Source: Chitinophaga sp. Ak27 (GTDB lineage Bacteria; Bacteroidota; Bacteroidia; Chitinophagales; Chitinophagaceae). From it: 64,000 nucleotides of DNA. Positions 63,130 through 64,000 of the stretch are shown one piece after another. Position 1 is the first letter of the stretch, and each line of letters begins with the position of its first letter. Location: assembly GCF_012726295.1 (NCBI RefSeq), contig NZ_JABAOB010000004.1, positions 310,001-374,000 of the forward strand, written 5' to 3'. Made by a program: the position numbers and the translations under genes. The notes under the pieces are model-generated. The model had not been told where the DNA came from and made no database searches. It worked only from the letters and a program-made list of their open reading frames with translations.

Positions 63130-63885
63130 ATGAGAATGAAAAAACTACGTTTACCACTAGTGGCATTATTTGCCCTGTTAAGTGCCAACACTTTTGCCCA
63201 ACAACAAACAGTAGACACGGCCAAACAAAGAAAACAGTTTGAGGAACTGATGAAACAGGATTGGGCCTGCCTGAAATGTTTCCAGGAAGAAAATACCAAA
63301 GTGGCGCCGCCTAAGGCAGGAGAGCAACGGATCGTATTCATGGGTAACTCTATCACGATTGGCTGGAAGAATGCCCACCCTGAGTTCTTTGAAGGGAAAC
63401 CCTATATCAACAGGGGTATCAGTGGGCAAACCACCTCCCAGATGCTGATCCGCTTCCGGCCTGATGTGATTAACCTGAAACCCAAAGTGGTGGTAATTTT
63501 AGCAGGTACCAACGACATCGCCGGCAATACAGGTTATACGCCGGTGGAAACTATCTTCGGCAATATCGTATCTATGACGGAGCTGGCGAAGGCCAACGGT
63601 ATTAAAGTGATACTGTCGACGGTATTGCCGGTGTATGAGTACCCATGGAGAAAGGGTATGGGTATCGATGCTGTAGGGAAAATCGCGGATCTTAACCAAC
63701 GCCTGAAAGACTATGCCGCAAAAAATAATTGCGTATATCTTGATTATTTTTCTGCTATGGAAGATGATAAAAAAGGCCTGAAAGCAGAGTTGACCTACGA
63801 TGGCGTACACCCGAATAAAGCCGGTTACCTGGTGATGGAACCGCTGGTGGAAAAAGCAATTGCAACTGCGCTCAAAAAGAAATAA
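63130..63885 (+). CDS. Secreted SGNH/GDSL-family hydrolase
   Basis: A 251-residue protein with a signal peptide (cleavage near SANTFAQ) from the ATG at 63130; the ATG at 63136 is also possible, and an upstream in-frame start at 63031 would hide the signal. Complete SGNH blocks are visible: VFMGNSITIGW, NRGISGQTTSQM, LAGTNDIAG, and block V with the acid, YDGVHPNKAG. The enzyme likely deacylates sugars. It is divergent from the PUL susC, so it may be co-regulated through the shared repeats. Confidence 0.88.
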   Translation: MRMKKLRLPLVALFALLSANTFAQQQTVDTAKQRKQFEELMKQDWACLKCFQEENTKVAPPKAGEQRIVFMGNSITIGWKNAHPEFFEGKPYINRGISGQTTSQMLIRFRPDVINLKPKVVVILAGTNDIAGNTGYTPVETIFGNIVSMTELAKANGIKVILSTVLPVYEYPWRKGMGIDAVGKIADLNQRLKDYAAKNNCVYLDYFSAMEDDKKGLKAELTYDGVHPNKAGYLVMEPLVEKAIATALKKK

Positions 63886-64000
63886 ATGCTGACACGGACA
63901 TTATTGCTGGCGGGAATATTTTCCTGTACTGTTAACCTCCTGGGCGCGCAGCAACGTTGGGCGCCCGCTATCGACTCCATCCTGGCAGTAAAGCAGATCC
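63886..64000 (+). CDS. Secreted protein, N-terminal fragment at the right edge
   Basis: The ATG at 63886 immediately follows the stop of the SGNH gene, so the two are coupled. Only 38 residues are visible: a signal peptide (LTRTLLLAGIF to about LLGAQ) and the start of the mature chain (QRWAPAIDSILAVKQI). The family cannot be named from this stretch, although secreted sugar esterases often occupy this position. Confidence 0.6.
   Translation, partial: MLTRTLLLAGIFSCTVNLLGAQQRWAPAIDSILAVKQI

Overview
The window reads as chromosomal DNA of a Bacteroidota, most likely a Chitinophaga-like member of the Chitinophagaceae (inference from gene content, not from a marker gene). Supporting signs are two SusC/SusD pairs, many lipoproteins, three WG-repeat proteins, a PafA-type phosphatase, ABC permeases of about 800 residues, and promoters of the Bacteroidetes form (-7 TAnnTTTG). 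I see no rRNA, tRNA, CRISPR array, prophage or insertion sequence.

Layout. 1-217: edge fragment of a nucleotidyltransferase-like gene. 479-4744: a probable metal-handling operon (small Cys protein, MbnP, MbnH-type di-heme peroxidase, Cys-capped envelope protein) followed by an AraC regulator. 4831-9082: convergent phospholipase C and PafA-type phosphatase. 9358-15126: three overlapping genes for secreted WG-repeat proteins. 15213-17082: an ABC-F ATPase behind a leader with a short ORF and an intrinsic terminator. 17151-18542: sigma factor, 85-residue protein and ClpP paralogue in one operon. 19106-24838: RND tripartite efflux pump. 25781-29575: SDR epimerase, steroid-reductase-like membrane enzyme and ABC-2 permease, divergent from an AraC regulator.

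30151-35564 holds mostly single genes (SMP-30 lactonase-like, L,D-transpeptidase, GNAT, YiiX-like hydrolase, ArsR/SRPBCC pair, SGNH hydrolase). 35622-43185 holds a large FtsX-type permease divergent from a SusC/SusD pair that has no enzymes. 43321-49918 holds small genes, a GNAT-MarR pair with a visible operator, and a HlyD/FtsX/LolD-type exporter.

50077-62885 is one long minus-strand carbohydrate locus: SusC, SusD, a propeller/cytochrome c protein, a DUF4432 epimerase-like protein, a cupin protein, a TIM-barrel isomerase, a Gfo/Idh/MocA oxidoreductase and a DUF1080 hydrolase. It has no classical glycoside hydrolase. Its content fits an oxidative (3-keto-glycoside) route of glycoside breakdown. 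A 10-bp-period tandem repeat lies between susC and a divergent SGNH hydrolase.

The strongest leads are the ABC-F attenuator, the MbnP/MbnH cluster with its two unfamiliar Cys-rich partners, the sigma/small protein/ClpP operon, the glycosidase-free PUL, and long inverted repeats built from one shared intergenic sequence.
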